From NCBI GenBank assembly GCA_052387675.1, contig JBQTIY010000006.1:1-64000 (forward strand): DNA of 64,000 nt, written 5' to 3'. A program made the position numbers and the translations under genes. Positions within the stretch are counted from its first letter, which is position 1. Every line of letters begins with the position of its first letter. A model generated the notes under the pieces. The model made no database searches. It saw only the letters and a program-made list of their open reading frames with translations, and was not told where the DNA came from. The stretch comes from JBQTIY01 sp052387675. GTDB lineage: Bacteria; Planctomycetota; B15-G4. Below are positions 34,875 through 44,313 of this stretch, in pieces.

Positions 34875-36692
34875 CTACTCACCCACCCCAACGGTCGAGC
34901 GGTCAAAGCGCTTGCGGTCGAGTGCGGAGAGCATCTTCTTTCTGAGGCGTATCGAAGTCGGCGTCAGTTCGACTAGCTCGTCCTCTTCGATGTACTCAAG
35001 CGCATCTTCCAGCGAAAAGTCACGAGGGGGTGCGACTGTGAGCTTTCGGTCCGCAGAAGTTGTCCGCATGTTCGACAACTTCTTTTCGCGACACACATTG
35101 ACAGCGATGTCTGCGGACTTGCAGTGCTCCCCGACAATCTGCCCCTCATAGACTCGCTCTGCTGGTCGCACAAAGAAGCCACCACGGTCTTGCAGGCCAT
35201 CAAGGGCGTAAGCCGAAACGACGCCCGTCTCTGTGCTCGACATGACACCATTTGCACGGCGACCGACTTGGCCTCGAAAAGGTTCGTAGCCCCTGAGGAT
35301 GTGGTGCAAGACCGCTTGGCCGCTCGTCAAGTTCATCACTTTAGTTCGCAATCCAATCAGGCCGCGAGCCGGAATCGCAAATCGCAGGCGACTCATAGAC
35401 CCATCCGTATCCATGTGCTCCAAGTCGCCCTTGCGGCCGCAGACAGCCTCAATGACTCGACCAGCGACGTCCGATGGCACGTCAACCTGCAGCTCCTCCA
35501 CAGGCTCGAGACGAATCTCTCCATCCCACCGATCAATAACACATGGTCGTGAGACGGCGACCTCGTAACCCTCTCGCCTCATAGTCTCCAGCAAGATTCC
35601 GAGATGAAGCACTCCGCGTCCTGAAACACGAAACGCAGACTCTCCCCCCAGTGTTTCGACCCGCAGCGCGACGTTGCTCCGTAACTCCCGGTCAAGTCGC
35701 TCTCCGAGTTGTCGGCCAGTCACGAAGCGCCCTTCGCGGCCGGCAAACGGGGAGTCGTTCACAAGAAAGTCCATCGCAATAGTGGGCTCATCGATTGGGT
35801 GGCGAAACAGCGGTTCAATCGCTGCTGGATCACAAAGGGTCTCGCCAATCTCAATGTCTGGGAATCCTTGGACCGCTACGAGATCCCCGGCAGCTACCTC
35901 CTTCGCGGGGGTTCGACCTAAATCGTCAAAGACGAACAGCCCGGTAACTCTCCCCGTACGAGCTGCCGCGTCACCGCCACAGGCCGTGAGCATCATCTGA
36001 TCACGCAGCGTGCCTCGCTCAATGCGACCGATCGCAATCCTGCCCACGAAGTCGTTGTGATCCAGCGTCGTGACCTGAAGCCTGACGGGGGCAGTTGGGT
36101 CCAAGACCGGCGATTCAATTCGGTCTCTTATGGTGTCGAACAACAACGCAGTGTCGAGTTCGGTATCGCCAGGCTCGCGGCGCACCCAGCCCTCCCGTCC
36201 TGATGCGTAGAGGACGGGAAAGTCTAATTGCTCGTCAGTCGCACCAAGGTCCATGAACAGTTCAAACACTTCGTCAAGGACTTGATGAGGGCGGGCTTCT
36301 TTCCGGTCGCACTTATTGACGATGACGACAACCCTGAGATTCGCCTTCAAGGCCTTACCCAGGACGTAGCGAGTCTGTGGCATGGGACCATCGAAAGCAT
36401 CGACCAGCAAGAGCGCCCCGTCTGCCATGCGGAGTACGCGCTCCACTTCGCCGCCGAAGTCAGCGTGACCGGGAGTGTCAATGATGTTGACCTTCAAGTC
36501 GCCGCGGTGAACCGCAACGTTCTTGGCCAGAACAGTGATGCCGCGCTCTCGCTCCAATGGGTTGCTATCGAGCACGCAATCAACCTGCTGCGCACCCACG
36601 CGGAATACGCCCGCATCGCGCAGCATGGCATCCACCAACGTGGTCTTGCCGTGGTCAACGTGTGCGATGATGGCAACGTTTCGCAGAATCAA
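34875..36692 (-). CDS. typA: ribosome-associated GTPase TypA/BipA
   Basis: A 605-residue translational GTPase. G1 is HVDHGKTTL near residues 11-19, G2 ERERGITVLAKN, G3 DTPGHADFGGEVERVLRM and G4 VVIVNKCDR. Family landmarks follow: YASGREGWVRREPGD, GDLVAVQGFPDIEIGETL, SRPCVIDRWDGEIRLEPVEE and a C-terminal SNMRTTSADRKLTVAPPRDF. It binds 70S ribosomes and supports growth at low temperature and under stress. The start is a TTG at 36692 preceded by GGGAG, and it overlaps the TGA of a small upstream ORF (TTGA), suggesting translational coupling. Third-position GC is lower than in the flanking housekeeping genes. Confidence 0.95.
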   Translation of the reverse strand: MILRNVAIIAHVDHGKTTLVDAMLRDAGVFRVGAQQVDCVLDSNPLERERGITVLAKNVAVHRGDLKVNIIDTPGHADFGGEVERVLRMADGALLLVDAFDGPMPQTRYVLGKALKANLRVVVIVNKCDRKEARPHQVLDEVFELFMDLGATDEQLDFPVLYASGREGWVRREPGDTELDTALLFDTIRDRIESPVLDPTAPVRLQVTTLDHNDFVGRIAIGRIERGTLRDQMMLTACGGDAAARTGRVTGLFVFDDLGRTPAKEVAAGDLVAVQGFPDIEIGETLCDPAAIEPLFRHPIDEPTIAMDFLVNDSPFAGREGRFVTGRQLGERLDRELRSNVALRVETLGGESAFRVSGRGVLHLGILLETMRREGYEVAVSRPCVIDRWDGEIRLEPVEELQVDVPSDVAGRVIEAVCGRKGDLEHMDTDGSMSRLRFAIPARGLIGLRTKVMNLTSGQAVLHHILRGYEPFRGQVGRRANGVMSSTETGVVSAYALDGLQDRGGFFVRPAERVYEGQIVGEHCKSADIAVNVCREKKLSNMRTTSADRKLTVAPPRDFSLEDALEYIEEDELVELTPTSIRLRKKMLSALDRKRFDRSTVGVGE

Positions 36693-36904
36693 GGCCGACT
36701 CCCGTTCATCGGCCAGGCCACAGCTTGGCTTTGCAGCCCGAGCCGGTCATCGCTCTCCGCCAGGCACTGCATCGACGCAAGTCTTGGCCTCGATCGGTTC
36801 GTGAAGGACTGCATCGCCAAGCGAATTCCATAAATGGCCGGGGATAGCTTCTCCGACCAGGCCTGCTCTAGATAGATGCTCTTAATAGTCTGAACAGCCT
36901 GCAT
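36689..36904 (-). CDS. candidate small protein or leader ORF upstream of typA
   Basis: A 71-codon frame. ATG 36904 has AGGAG 9-13 bases upstream (GGAGATCGTCGTC then ATG), and its TGA overlaps the TTG start of typA. The product (MQAVQTIKSIYLEQAW...) has no recognised domain and is basic in its middle. Good initiation signals and the 4-base overlap are the evidence; no homology is claimed. It could be a leader that couples or limits TypA synthesis, a real small protein, or chance. Confidence 0.4.
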   Translation of the reverse strand: MQAVQTIKSIYLEQAWSEKLSPAIYGIRLAMQSFTNRSRPRLASMQCLAESDDRLGLQSQAVAWPMNGSRP

Positions 36905-37168
36905 GACGACGATCTCCTAGTTCCAGCCTCGTGGCTTGGCCGCTACACCCTCCCCGCCATCCGTCAGCCAGTCGCAAGGCTTGCATCCTCAGCAACGGCT
37001 GGGAACGCTCACTTCGCGAGCCGAGGGGCGTGGGGAATCCGCTGACGATATCAACGGCGCCTGCGAATGACGAGCCCACTCCGGTCCGCTCACTAGGATT
37101 TGCCTGGGCTGCCCCAGTGCCCTGGCGCCGGAAACAACGTCTGATTGCAGAGTTCTGTTTACGGACAT
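36905..37168. other. intergenic region between typA leader ORF and glycosyltransferase gene
   Basis: 264 bases (476 counted from typA itself). Short frames exist on both strands (36882-37079 minus, 36931-37254 plus), but neither has good initiation signals or recognisable sequence. The typA promoter is expected here. I see no tRNA, repeat or clear terminator. Confidence 0.4.
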
Positions 37169-38728
37169 TTAAGGCGCGAGGCGGTGCCAGCGAACAAGCG
37201 GCTGGCCGGGCACGCCTTCTGGAGGCGCACTGGCTAAGTGTGAGAGAGCCGTAGAGAGTTCCGAACTCATGGGAGTTGGCCAGGGAGTCTCTAGGAACCA
37301 GCGCGAATCCGGCCGTCGGCGCAGCGCATCCTCAAGCGCGGCGCTCGAACCAATGCGACCTCGCACAACTCGGTCCGAGTAATAAGTCACTGCGGGTCGA
37401 AAGAGCAGGTACTGGTCGGCCATAGGATCCGCAGCTGAATCGATCAGCGGGTTGCAGTCGAAGTTCGTCAGCACCACATCCCCAGGATCGGCTCGCCTTG
37501 CGATCTCACGCCCAACACGGACGTAAAGATCATCTCGCTGCGACAAGAGGACTTGAGCCGATTGATAGCCCGGCCACAACAGCACGGCAACGGCCACGGT
37601 CGCGAGTGCAGGTCGCAGCCGGCTCGCCAGCAGTCCAACAGCCAGTCCGAGTGCCGGAGGCAATGCAAATAGCCAGTAACTGTGCACGAGCAGCCCCGCT
37701 GGAAACAGGACTCCATGCACGAGGGGGGGCAGTAGCAGCAGGGCTAGCAGTCCGCGCCGACCAAGGGTCCGGCTCTCGGCTGGCTGTTCGAATTGGAGTC
37801 TCGAAGCTCTGGCTTCGGATTGGCCTACGACGCCGCACAGGACCAGCACTGCGACTGAAAGCAGCCACAGCCATCCTGGCATGAGTGCTTCGGTGGACGC
37901 ATACCACTCGGCCAGCGCTTGAGGCAGGCGATCAACCTGCCCAAGGAGTACCGTCACTCCGCGGATCCCTGCGGCCCGCTCAAGCCGAACGAACGACATT
38001 CCAGGGAGTGTGAGTAACCACACCAGCCACGCCGAGAACATGGCAATGGCAAAGCCCGCCAATCCGACGGCGACTCGCCGACGGCGACGATCGACGACAA
38101 AGAGGTGTAGCGCGCAAGCCACCGGAGCATAAAGCCCATACCAATCGAAGGCTGATGCAACGACTGCACTGATCAGCACGGGGAGCATGCCGCCCCCTGC
38201 CAAGTACCGCTGATAGGCAAGCAGCACGAACATCGAAGCACAGAGCACGGGTGCGCCCTGCACATCGACGTGGGCCCCGTAGACTGAAACCATGGGTTGC
38301 GCAACAGTGGCCAGCACTGTCAACGCAGCGACCTCTAACCCCGCCTCTCGACGAACAATGACTGCTAAGACAACCAGCATGAGCAGCGTCGCCAGGCTCG
38401 GAACAAGGCGGGCCGCCATTTCGCCCTCTCCCACGAGGCGACTCATCAGAGCGATGGTCATCGCCAAGGCGGGCGGATGATGTGCGTAAACGTCAGGATG
38501 TTCCTCGTCGGGAACTCCGGCATCGAGGCGCGGAGCGCCTCGATCGGCCAGCAATCCAATGCGGTTGTAATTGCGAGCGATCTGCGCATAACGCGCGCCG
38601 TTGTGCCCAAGCCAACCTTGATCGAATGGGCCGTCGAAGGTAGCGGCCATCCCCAGCGCGGCCCACCCGAGCGCGGCCACGATGAGCAACCACCACAGGT
38701 GCGGACGACTAGCGCTGTCGGCTCTCAC
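37169..38728 (-). CDS. GT39/ArnT-like membrane glycosyltransferase
   Basis: A 519-residue polytopic protein with about ten membrane segments (LLIVAALGWAALGMAATFDG, LATLLMLVVLAVIVRREAGL). Between the first two is a loop with NGARYAQIARNYNRIGLLAD and DVYAHHPPALAMTIALMS, the pattern of PMT/ArnT family lipid-linked sugar transferases, which use a polyprenyl-phosphate sugar on the periplasmic face. The C-terminal 120 residues form a soluble domain (VVLTNFDCNPLIDSAADPMA). Target unknown: it could be lipid A, glycan or protein. It follows lpxK by 39 bases on the same strand, so lipid A or LPS modification is a reasonable guess. Confidence 0.72.
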   Translation of the reverse strand: MRADSASRPHLWWLLIVAALGWAALGMAATFDGPFDQGWLGHNGARYAQIARNYNRIGLLADRGAPRLDAGVPDEEHPDVYAHHPPALAMTIALMSRLVGEGEMAARLVPSLATLLMLVVLAVIVRREAGLEVAALTVLATVAQPMVSVYGAHVDVQGAPVLCASMFVLLAYQRYLAGGGMLPVLISAVVASAFDWYGLYAPVACALHLFVVDRRRRRVAVGLAGFAIAMFSAWLVWLLTLPGMSFVRLERAAGIRGVTVLLGQVDRLPQALAEWYASTEALMPGWLWLLSVAVLVLCGVVGQSEARASRLQFEQPAESRTLGRRGLLALLLLPPLVHGVLFPAGLLVHSYWLFALPPALGLAVGLLASRLRPALATVAVAVLLWPGYQSAQVLLSQRDDLYVRVGREIARRADPGDVVLTNFDCNPLIDSAADPMADQYLLFRPAVTYYSDRVVRGRIGSSAALEDALRRRPDSRWFLETPWPTPMSSELSTALSHLASAPPEGVPGQPLVRWHRLAP

Positions 38729-38767
38729 ACGCGTCGGCAGGCCAATCGGGAGCGTCCCGCCTGCTTC

Positions 38768-39850
38768 TCAGTGATGGTGTTCACCCGCCTGCGCGGCACT
38801 TGCCTTGCGAGCCCCACTCCAAGGTGCATCGAGTCCGGGCAAGTGCGGCCAATCAGACTCCAGTTCGAAGTCGATCACGAGGCACTGGATATCCTCATTG
38901 CCCGGGATACGCGCCACTTTGAGGGCATCCTTCTCTGTGCAGAGCAACAGAGCCTCGCGAGCTCCTGCGCGAACGGCAGCCAAGTCTTCGGCACGAAACT
39001 CATGATGGTCTCTGAAAGCTGTGACGCCCTGCACTACGGCACCAAGTGCCTCCACGGTGGCCCGAAACCCGGCGGGCGATCCGATGCCGCAGAAGAGGTG
39101 AACACCGGTGCCCTCGAGTGCCTCGGCTGGCTGCAGCGGCCCACCCGTCACTGGCCGGACGCCGCGCGGCACATGTCGGCCCCAATACAGCTCAATCCCG
39201 AGTCGGTGGCCACGCACAGCTGCTTCTGCCGCACCTCGCTCGTCGGAGCTGAGCAACTCGCCATGCGTAAGAATCACAATCTGGGCCCGAGCAATGCCGG
39301 CTGCTGACTCGCGCAACGGACCAACCGGAATCAACATCCCGTTGCCAAACGGCGCGCGCGCATCGACCATGACGATTTCCACATCTCGGTGCAGCCGGCG
39401 ATGCTGCATGCCGTCGTCAACCAGAATGAGCTCCGCGCCCTGCTGAACGGCCTGTCGGGCGCTGTTGAGTTTGTCAGGGCCGGCAAGCACCTGCACCGGC
39501 GCACAACGCTGCGCCAGCAACGCCACTTCGTCTGAGCGGCCGCTCTCATCCGCGACGCCGCCGTAACCGCGGGACACAATCATCACGGCCCGCCCACGTT
39601 CACGCGCTCGGTGCGCTAGGGCGATGATCAACGGCGTCTTCCCAGTGCCGCCCACGGTGAGGTTGCCCACCGAAATCACCGGCACGCCAACGGACTTCGG
39701 CGCCAGTAACCCCGAGTCGTACAGCGCATTGCGCGCGGCCGTGGCCACTTGGTAGACCGCGGCCAGCGGCAGCAGGACCAAGCGCAGGAGCAAGAGCGGC
39801 AGGCTGGAGTCTGAACTCAGTAAGCGTCCGGTGAGGCGTGCAATGATCAT
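38768..39850 (-). CDS. lpxK: tetraacyldisaccharide 4'-kinase
   Basis: A 360-residue LpxK, which phosphorylates the 4' position of the lipid A disaccharide precursor at the inner membrane. The P-loop is GNLTVGGTGKTPLI (GGTGKT at 67-72), followed by the family segments VMIVSRGYGG, ELILVDDGMQHRRLHRD and FCGIGSPAGFRATVEALGA. The N-terminus has an amphipathic or membrane segment (LPLLLLRLVLLPLAAVYQVA). It overlaps the 3' end of the parA gene by 4 bases. Its presence shows the organism makes lipid A. Confidence 0.94.
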   Translation of the reverse strand: MIIARLTGRLLSSDSSLPLLLLRLVLLPLAAVYQVATAARNALYDSGLLAPKSVGVPVISVGNLTVGGTGKTPLIIALAHRARERGRAVMIVSRGYGGVADESGRSDEVALLAQRCAPVQVLAGPDKLNSARQAVQQGAELILVDDGMQHRRLHRDVEIVMVDARAPFGNGMLIPVGPLRESAAGIARAQIVILTHGELLSSDERGAAEAAVRGHRLGIELYWGRHVPRGVRPVTGGPLQPAEALEGTGVHLFCGIGSPAGFRATVEALGAVVQGVTAFRDHHEFRAEDLAAVRAGAREALLLCTEKDALKVARIPGNEDIQCLVIDFELESDWPHLPGLDAPWSGARKASAAQAGEHHH

Positions 39851-40872
39851 TGATCGGAGGCGGCCTTTTTGCCTGGGGCGATGGACGGAGCCGTTAACGG
39901 CGCGCGCGTTGACTTCGTCGCAGCGCCCGAGCGCTTGGTAACCCGCTTGACCGCGCCGGGCGTCGGCGAACCAGCCACGGGAGCCGGTTTCTCAGGGGCG
40001 GACTTCAGCGCCGCGACGTGTGCTGCGCCAAGTTCAACGGCCTCCTGCGACGCGGTTCGGGCAACGCCGATCGCGGGTCGCATACTAGGAGGGTTGCCGT
40101 GAGCCAATCGAGCATCCAACTCTTGAGCCAGGGCGAGATAGTCGAGCGCGCCACGACACTCCGGGTCGTACTCGAAAATGGTCTTACCGTGGCTGGGGGC
40201 CTCGGCCAACTTCACGTTGCGCCGAATCACCGTCTGCAGCAGGACATTGCTGAAGTGCTTGGAGATGTCGTCGAGCACCTGGCGCCCGAGCTTCGTGCTC
40301 GGGTCGTGCCGGCAACTCACCATGGCGGAAATGCGCAAGGCCGGATTCAGCCGGCGGCGAACGAGTTCCACGATCTCGAGCAGCTTGCCCAGCCCCTGCA
40401 GTGCAAAGAACTCGGCTTGAATCGGCACCAAGACTTCATCGCAGGCGACCAAGGCGTTCAGCGAGAGCAGCCCGAGACTCGGCGGACAGTCCACGAGCAC
40501 GTAGTCCCAGCGCTGCGGATCAGTGGTCACAACCGCCTGAAGCGCGTCGCGCAGGATGGTCTCCCGCCCAACCGTGTTGACCAGTTCCAGCTCGACTCCA
40601 GCCAAATCGATGCTGGCAGGTGCCACGTCCAGGCCGGGCTGCCGGGTCGGCCGCACGATGTCCAGAAAGGCCGCCTTGCCATGCAGCAAGTCGTACAGCG
40701 AGGGCAGCTCCGAGGCCGGATCCAGATCGAAGTGGACCGTGAGATTGCTCTGCGGGTCAAGGTCGCAAACCAGCACACGGCGGCCGAGCCGCGCGAGGGC
40801 AGCCCCGAGATTGACCGTCGTGGTGGTCTTCCCCACGCCGCCCTTTTGATTGATGACTGCAATGCGTCGCAT
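39847..40872 (-). CDS. ParA/Soj-family ATPase (orphan)
   Basis: A 341-residue ParA. ATG 40872 (MRRIAVINQ) is preferred to GTG 40893. The deviant Walker A is KGGVGKTTT at about 10-18, with CDLDPQSNLTVHFDLDP and DYVLVDCPPSLGLLSLNALV following. The last 80 residues are Ala/Pro/Lys-rich (PVAGSPTPGAVKRVTKRSG) and look disordered and basic, perhaps a DNA- or partner-binding tail. No parB or parS site is visible nearby, so it may position chromosome, protein clusters or an envelope complex rather than act with an adjacent ParB. It is divergent from the TPR gene across 59 bases and overlaps lpxK. Confidence 0.88.
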   Translation of the reverse strand: MRRIAVINQKGGVGKTTTTVNLGAALARLGRRVLVCDLDPQSNLTVHFDLDPASELPSLYDLLHGKAAFLDIVRPTRQPGLDVAPASIDLAGVELELVNTVGRETILRDALQAVVTTDPQRWDYVLVDCPPSLGLLSLNALVACDEVLVPIQAEFFALQGLGKLLEIVELVRRRLNPALRISAMVSCRHDPSTKLGRQVLDDISKHFSNVLLQTVIRRNVKLAEAPSHGKTIFEYDPECRGALDYLALAQELDARLAHGNPPSMRPAIGVARTASQEAVELGAAHVAALKSAPEKPAPVAGSPTPGAVKRVTKRSGAATKSTRAPLTAPSIAPGKKAASDQ

Positions 40873-40931
40873 AGCGTGATCTCGCCTGGGCACCGGGCGT
40901 CGCCGGCCCCTGTTCGATAGAATCTCGCACC

Positions 40932-42299
40932 ATGCCTGCCGGAGCCAAGGAACTTTTCGATGCCTCCGTCGACCAGGTGCGGCGCGGCCAGGTTCGGACG
41001 GCCCTCGACACGCTGCTCCAGACCCTGGCCCTGGACCCAGCCCACGCCGGCGCTCTCGATGCCGCCGCCCGCATCTGCCGGCTCCTGGGCGCTCCGGAGG
41101 ATGCCCGGCTGTTCGACGCGGTGGCCAGCCACCCCCGCGACGCCCTCGCGCTCTACGACCTAGGCTATCGCCTTGTGGACCAGGACCGGCCTGTCACCGC
41201 TGCGGCGCTGCTCGAGCGCAGTCTGAGCCTAGGCGGAGACCCCGCCAACGTCCGCCGCGAACTGGCCTACGCCCGGCTTCAGGCGGCCGATTTCCGCGGC
41301 GCCTTGAGGGCCCTCGCGCCCCTTGAGCACGACGACCAACTCTCCGAAACCGAGCGTCTCGAGGTGCTGCTGACCCAGTCCGAGGCGGCCTTCTACGCCC
41401 ATCAGCGTGAGCGCGCCGCCGCTTGGCTCAGCGAGGCGGAACAACTCATCCCCGACGACAGCCAGCGCGAGCGCCTCGACGCCCTGCACGCGCAAGTCGG
41501 CCGCAGCTTGCGCTGGCCCTCACTGGAGGCGATCGGGCTGCGCGAGTGGCACTTCATTCAGCACGCGGGTGTGCTCCTCAAGACCGCCGGCGGCTGGTTC
41601 GAGGATGGCTCACGCAGGGGGCGCTTCGACGTGCTCGACTTGCGGCTGGACATGGTCGCTTTCTTGGCACAGCGCCTGCTGGACCTCCTCGACAGGCTGG
41701 GCCTGCCCTTCGACGTCACCGTGCCGGCCTCTGAACTCGCAGCCCCCTTGGCGCACGGTCTGGCCCAGCGGGCCGAACGCCGCTGTGTCCCGGATCTCGA
41801 GTCTGCCTCCGGCGAGCAGGCCCTGCTCGTGGCGGCGAGTGCCGCTGAGTTGGCGCCGCTGTCAGCCGAACTGGCGCTGAATCGCCCTGAGTTGCGCGTG
41901 TTCGCACTGAGCCTGGACTGGGAGCGGGATGCCCCGGTCTGCCCGGAAGTCTGCGGAGTCCTCGCGCGCCGCGCGCTGTTGCCCTGGGAAGCGCGCTTCG
42001 CAATCAACGAAAGCGGCAATCGCATGCGCGAGGTTCCCGGCGACAGGCGCAACCCCGCCGAGATCGGCTCGGATCTGGCCCTCGCCATGGCGGCTCTGCC
42101 CGACGACGGCGGCGTCAGTCGCGAGGAGTTCGAGGCCTTCTACATGCCGCTTGCGTCAACCCTGCTGCTTGGCAATGACGGCTTGCATCCGAGCCGCAGG
42201 CGCTTCACGCACCTCTCGCCGCTGCCCACTGGCCCCGTGCTATCGTCCGGCGACGATGCGGCCGCCTTCGACGACGATGCACCTCCCGATGGCCGCTGA
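40932..42299 (+). CDS. TPR-repeat protein of unknown function
   Basis: A 455-residue soluble protein without signal peptide. The first 190 residues carry tetratricopeptide-like repeats (VRTALDTLLQTLALDPAHAG, DVR-free ALYDLGYRLVDQDRPVTAAA, RRELAYARLQAADFRGALRA). The middle and C-terminal parts (LEAIGLREWHFIQHAGVLLK, LDMVAFLAQRLLDLLDRLG, EARFAINESGNRMREVPGDR) resemble no family I can name. The gene overlaps the following radical SAM gene by about 11 bases, and that gene overlaps the ABC exporter, so a joint function is possible. Confidence 0.7.
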   Translation: MPAGAKELFDASVDQVRRGQVRTALDTLLQTLALDPAHAGALDAAARICRLLGAPEDARLFDAVASHPRDALALYDLGYRLVDQDRPVTAAALLERSLSLGGDPANVRRELAYARLQAADFRGALRALAPLEHDDQLSETERLEVLLTQSEAAFYAHQRERAAAWLSEAEQLIPDDSQRERLDALHAQVGRSLRWPSLEAIGLREWHFIQHAGVLLKTAGGWFEDGSRRGRFDVLDLRLDMVAFLAQRLLDLLDRLGLPFDVTVPASELAAPLAHGLAQRAERRCVPDLESASGEQALLVAASAAELAPLSAELALNRPELRVFALSLDWERDAPVCPEVCGVLARRALLPWEARFAINESGNRMREVPGDRRNPAEIGSDLALAMAALPDDGGVSREEFEAFYMPLASTLLLGNDGLHPSRRRFTHLSPLPTGPVLSSGDDAAAFDDDAPPDGR

Positions 42300-44313
42300 T
42301 CCTTTCCGCAGCCTGCTTCCAGACGTCCTCGCCCTGGCCGAGCGGGTTCAGAACCCTGTCCAGTACTTGGGCGGCGAGTTCAACCTCGTGCGCAAAGACG
42401 CCCGGGCGATGACCGGGCGCATCGCACTGTGCTACCCAGACACCTATGAGGTCGGCAGCAGCCACAACGGTTTGCAGATCCTCTACCAGATCGTGAACAG
42501 CCAGCCGGATCTCGCGGCGGAGCGCTGCTTCACACCCTGGCCTGACATGGCGGACGCCCTGCGCACCGCCCGCACGCCGCTGTTCACGCTCGAGAGCCAC
42601 TTGCCTGTCTCCGGCTTTGATGTCCTCGGCTTCACGCTGCAGACCGAGCTGACCTATTCGAATGTCCTCGAAACGCTGGACCTGGCCGGGCTGCCCCTGC
42701 TCGCTGCGGAACGCAACGCTTCCCACCCGGTCGTGGTCGCTGGCGGGCACGGTGCGCACTCACCCGAGACGCTCGCCGCGTTTATCGATGTTTTCCTGCC
42801 CGGCGACGGTGAAGAGATCATCGTGCCGCTGCTGCGTTTCGTGGCGGAGCGGCGCCGCGCGGGGCGAACTCGCGAGCAGCTCCTGCACGAGCTGGCAGCC
42901 AGCTTCCCCTTTGCCTACGTGCCGTCGCTCTACGATGCAGCCTTCGACCCGGGCGACGGCCCCTTCCGCGGCCTCACGCCGCGCTTCCCCGATGTTCCGC
43001 GGGTGGTCAAGGGGGCGGCCGTCTTCGACTTCTCGTCCACGCCCATGGCCACGCACCCGGTCGTGCCGCACGCCCGTTCCGTGCAGGACCGCATCTCGCT
43101 GGAGATCATGCGAGGCTGCACGCGCGGCTGCCGCTTTTGCCAAGCCGGCATGATCACCCGGCCCATGCGCTACCGCACCGTGGAGCAATTGCTGGAGGCG
43201 GCGGAAGAGACCTGGCGTGCCACGGGCTACGACTCCATCACACTCACTTCGCTGTCTTCGGGGGACTACCCCTGGATTGAGGAACTCCTGCGCGCGATGG
43301 CCGAGCGCTTCTCGCCGCGGGGCGTCTCGATCAGCCTGCCCAGCCTGCGCGTGACCGGCGAACTCGCCCGCCTGCCGGCCCTCACTGCCGGCGTACGCAA
43401 GTCGGGCATGACCTTCGCTCCCGAAGTCGCCACCGACCGCCTGCGCCGCATCATCAACAAGGACATCCGCAACGAGGACGTACTCGCCAGCGCTGCTGCC
43501 GCCTACAAGGAAGGCTGGGCGCAGATCAAGCTCTACTACATGATCGGCATTCCCGGCGAACACGAGGAGGACCTGCGCGCGATCGTGGAGTGCGCCGATG
43601 AACTCTCCAAGTTGCGGCAGCGCGTCACGGGACAAGGCCCCGCGCAGGTCAACGTCACTGTTTCCACTTTCGTGCCCAAGGCCTTCGTGCCCTTTCAGTG
43701 GGACGGCATGATGGATCGCACAACCATTGCCGCCAAACAGTCTTGGATGCGCGGACTGAACCGGAACCGGCGCGTCAAGCTGAAGTTCCACGACGCCGAC
43801 CAGAGCTACCTGGAGGGCATCCTGGCGCGCGGCGATCGGCGCCTGGCGCCGGCACTCATTGAAGCGCATCGGCGCGGTGCGCGTTTCGATGCCTGGAGCG
43901 AGCACTTCCAACTCCAGCACTGGCTCGACGCCTTCGCCGCAACCGGCATCGACCCCGACGCCTATGCGCTGCGTGAGCGCGCGCGCGATGAAGCGCTGCC
44001 CTGGGATCACCTCGACGTCGGACCGAGCCGCGACTACTTGTGGGCCGAGCGCGAACGCGCGCGCGCCGAAATGACCACCGAGTACTGCGTCGGCAAGGTC
44101 TGCCATGTCTGTGGCGTGCCGCCCTCGCTCTGCTTTGCCATCAAGCGCGACATGGGCCTGCTGCCCAGCAGCAAACGGCGCATCCTCGAGCAGGCCGAGG
44201 ACGGTACGACGCGTGGTCTGGCCGGCGTAACCGCTGACGCTCCGCGGCGCCTGCGCGCCGCATCGCCCGGTCCGGTGCGCCGCGCGCGCTCAGGGCCGCA
44301 CGAGCGTGTCTGA
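42289..44313 (+). CDS. B12-binding-like radical SAM protein (TIGR03960-type)
   Basis: About 674 residues. ATG 42289 is preferred because the family-like N-terminus (LALAERVQNPVQYLGGEFN) begins there; 42277 is possible. A B12-binding-type domain spans about 40-200 (GRIALCYPDTYEVGSSHNG, HPVVVAGGHGAHSPETLAAF). The radical SAM motif is Cys277-x3-Cys281-x2-Cys284 (RGCTRGCRFCQAG), then GYDSITLTSLSSGDYPWIEE and INKDIRNEDVLASAAAAYKE. The C-terminus ends with a Cys-rich CHVCGVPPSLC segment. The family has no settled function and is often paired with a TIGR03936 protein; no such partner is seen here. Confidence 0.88.
   Translation: MAADPFRSLLPDVLALAERVQNPVQYLGGEFNLVRKDARAMTGRIALCYPDTYEVGSSHNGLQILYQIVNSQPDLAAERCFTPWPDMADALRTARTPLFTLESHLPVSGFDVLGFTLQTELTYSNVLETLDLAGLPLLAAERNASHPVVVAGGHGAHSPETLAAFIDVFLPGDGEEIIVPLLRFVAERRRAGRTREQLLHELAASFPFAYVPSLYDAAFDPGDGPFRGLTPRFPDVPRVVKGAAVFDFSSTPMATHPVVPHARSVQDRISLEIMRGCTRGCRFCQAGMITRPMRYRTVEQLLEAAEETWRATGYDSITLTSLSSGDYPWIEELLRAMAERFSPRGVSISLPSLRVTGELARLPALTAGVRKSGMTFAPEVATDRLRRIINKDIRNEDVLASAAAAYKEGWAQIKLYYMIGIPGEHEEDLRAIVECADELSKLRQRVTGQGPAQVNVTVSTFVPKAFVPFQWDGMMDRTTIAAKQSWMRGLNRNRRVKLKFHDADQSYLEGILARGDRRLAPALIEAHRRGARFDAWSEHFQLQHWLDAFAATGIDPDAYALRERARDEALPWDHLDVGPSRDYLWAERERARAEMTTEYCVGKVCHVCGVPPSLCFAIKRDMGLLPSSKRRILEQAEDGTTRGLAGVTADAPRRLRAASPGPVRRARSGPHERV

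Noticed and set aside
36931..37254. Plus-strand 107-codon frame
   Set aside because: Overlaps the glycosyltransferase 3' end, low-complexity basic composition, no initiation signal.
41929..42288. Upstream extension of the B12/radical SAM frame
   Set aside because: Out-of-frame with and inside the TPR gene; composition is Arg/Ser-rich as in shadow frames.
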